From positions 1 through 49,375 of the forward strand of contig JAFTVX010000025.1 of assembly GCA_017465575.1 (NCBI GenBank): 49,375 bases of DNA, given 5' to 3'. The stretch comes from Alistipes sp. (GTDB lineage Bacteria > Bacteroidota > Bacteroidia > Bacteroidales > Rikenellaceae). Below, piece after piece: positions 48,937 through 49,375 of the stretch; the stretch's first letter is position 1; the number at the start of each line of letters is the position of its first letter. The notes below the pieces were generated by a model, which saw only the letters and a program-made list of their open reading frames with translations, was not told the DNA's origin and did not search any database. Made by a program: the position numbers and the translations under genes.

Positions 48937-48973
48937 GAAAAATGGGGTGTGCAAGAAAAAAAGTTGCAGAAAA

Positions 48974-49005
48974 TTTTGCAGATTTGAAAATAATGTCTAC
49001 ATTTG
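48974..49005 (+). promoter_or_regulatory. Promoter of tRNA-Leu
   Basis: TTTTG (48974-48978), 19 bp, TACATTTG (48998-49005). Transcription should start about 20 nt before the tRNA. Confidence 0.7.
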
Positions 49006-49029
49006 CACACCATTTCAGAGAAATCTGAT

Positions 49030-49113
49030 GCCCAGATGGCGGAATCGGTAGACGCGCTGGTCTCAAACACCAGTAGGTTCACCCCTGTGCCGGTTCGACC
49101 CCGGCTCTGGGTA
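49030..49113 (+). tRNA. tRNA-Leu (anticodon CAA)
   Basis: An 84-nt cloverleaf with a long variable arm, as expected for a class II tRNA. The acceptor pairs GCCCAGA with TCTGGGT, then A73. The anticodon stem CTGGT/ACCAG encloses the loop CTCAAAC, giving anticodon CAA (reads UUG codons). The T arm is CCGGTTCGACCCCGG. The genomic 3' end reads ACAC rather than a full CCA, so CCA is added after transcription. Confidence 0.95.
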
Positions 49114-49116
49114 CAC

Positions 49117-49152
49117 GAAAAGAGAGGAACGAGAGTTTCTCTCTTTTTTTTG
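49117..49152 (+). terminator. Terminator of tRNA-Leu
   Basis: AAAGAGAGGAA and TTTCTCTCTTT form the stem, followed by TTTTTTTG. Confidence 0.82.
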
Positions 49153-49375
49153 TGTTTGGTTTTTTGTGTTTGTCGAGAGCCGACCTTTGGTCGTTGTGTG
49201 CGTTGCGGTATGGCTCTATACGAGCAAGCTCGCCAAGCCACACCACAACCCCCACAGGCTAAGGCCTAATGCTCTCGCCAACGAATATCGTAACCCAACA
49301 CCGCGGTACTCACCTTAAATGGCGGTTGCGCGGATATTATAGTGATTTATTGCTCGACCTCCGAGAGGTCTGCGC
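49153..49375. other. Unassigned right-end region
   Basis: No gene can be supported in 49153-49375. A frame opening at ATG 49269 (MLSPTNIVTQHRG...) runs off the edge and could be the 5' end of a gene, but it is short and carries no recognised motif. Short palindromes occur (TGGCTCTATACGAGCAAGCT with its partner near 49211-49241, and CGACCTTTGGTCG near 49180). The region follows a tRNA gene, a common integration site, but no direct attachment repeat is visible. Confidence 0.3.

Noticed and set aside
49269-49375. Partial gene at the right edge
   Set aside because: Only about 35 codons are visible and no motif is recognised, so it is noted but not called.

Overview
This 49.4 kb window reads as a chromosomal segment of a Bacteroidota member, most likely Bacteroidales. 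The basis is the many promoters of the form TTTG-N19-21-TAnnTTTG, the absence of strong Shine-Dalgarno sequences, and marker families such as DUF4199, DUF4293, DUF5106, BT_3928-like DoxX and a Bacteroidota-type 47-bp CRISPR repeat. A Rikenellaceae/Alistipes-like host is my guess from overall gene style and is not proven.

Layout. 1-359: the edge of a CRISPR array (47-bp repeats, 29-30-nt spacers, consistent with subtype II-C; no cas gene is in view), with a Bacteroidota promoter inside each repeat. 360-3210: a DUF2795 gene and a leftward operon (BaiN/HI0933 flavoprotein, small methyltransferase-like protein, PduO-type cobalamin adenosyltransferase). 3211-5460: an accessory islet with a truncated zinc-ribbon primase-like (DUF6371-type) gene, a previously unlisted 57-aa helix-turn-helix gene, two inverted (GTTC)n hairpins and a 1.2-kb array of about 31 short palindromes. 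5463-12111: rdgB operon, HAD phosphatase, nitroreductase, M16 peptidase. 12379-21176: ECF sigma factor with a membrane partner, acyl-ACP thioesterase, glycosyltransferase, LuxC-like reductase, DnaQ-like exonuclease, a DUF5106 lipoprotein, argS and dus. 21177-28023: Omp85-like barrel, PlsC-like acyltransferase, bile acid:sodium symporter family carrier, DUF819 membrane protein, NifX-like protein and malate dehydrogenase.

28263-34550: the SUF iron-sulfur operon (sufB, sufC, a short sufD, sufS), interrupted by a dispersed repeat and a 190-bp MITE, followed by tmk and a DoxX/MauE-like gene. 34614-39910: a complete RND efflux operon (adaptor, permease, TolC). 39967-48936: OsmC, a large TPR protein paired with an outer-membrane barrel, a frameshifted Yip1-like membrane gene, SRP RNA divergent from mltG, DUF4199, a GtrB-like glycosyltransferase and DUF4293. 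A tRNA-Leu(CAA) with its terminator lies near the right end.

Most of the window is ordinary core gene content. The unusual material is intergenic: the promoter-bearing CRISPR repeats, the palindrome array beside the HTH gene, a modular dispersed repeat family found at several loci, a 128-nt hairpin after mdh, the MITE, and a terminator placed 3 nt before the RND operon start codon. All functional calls come from reading the sequence and recalled family knowledge; no database search was possible.
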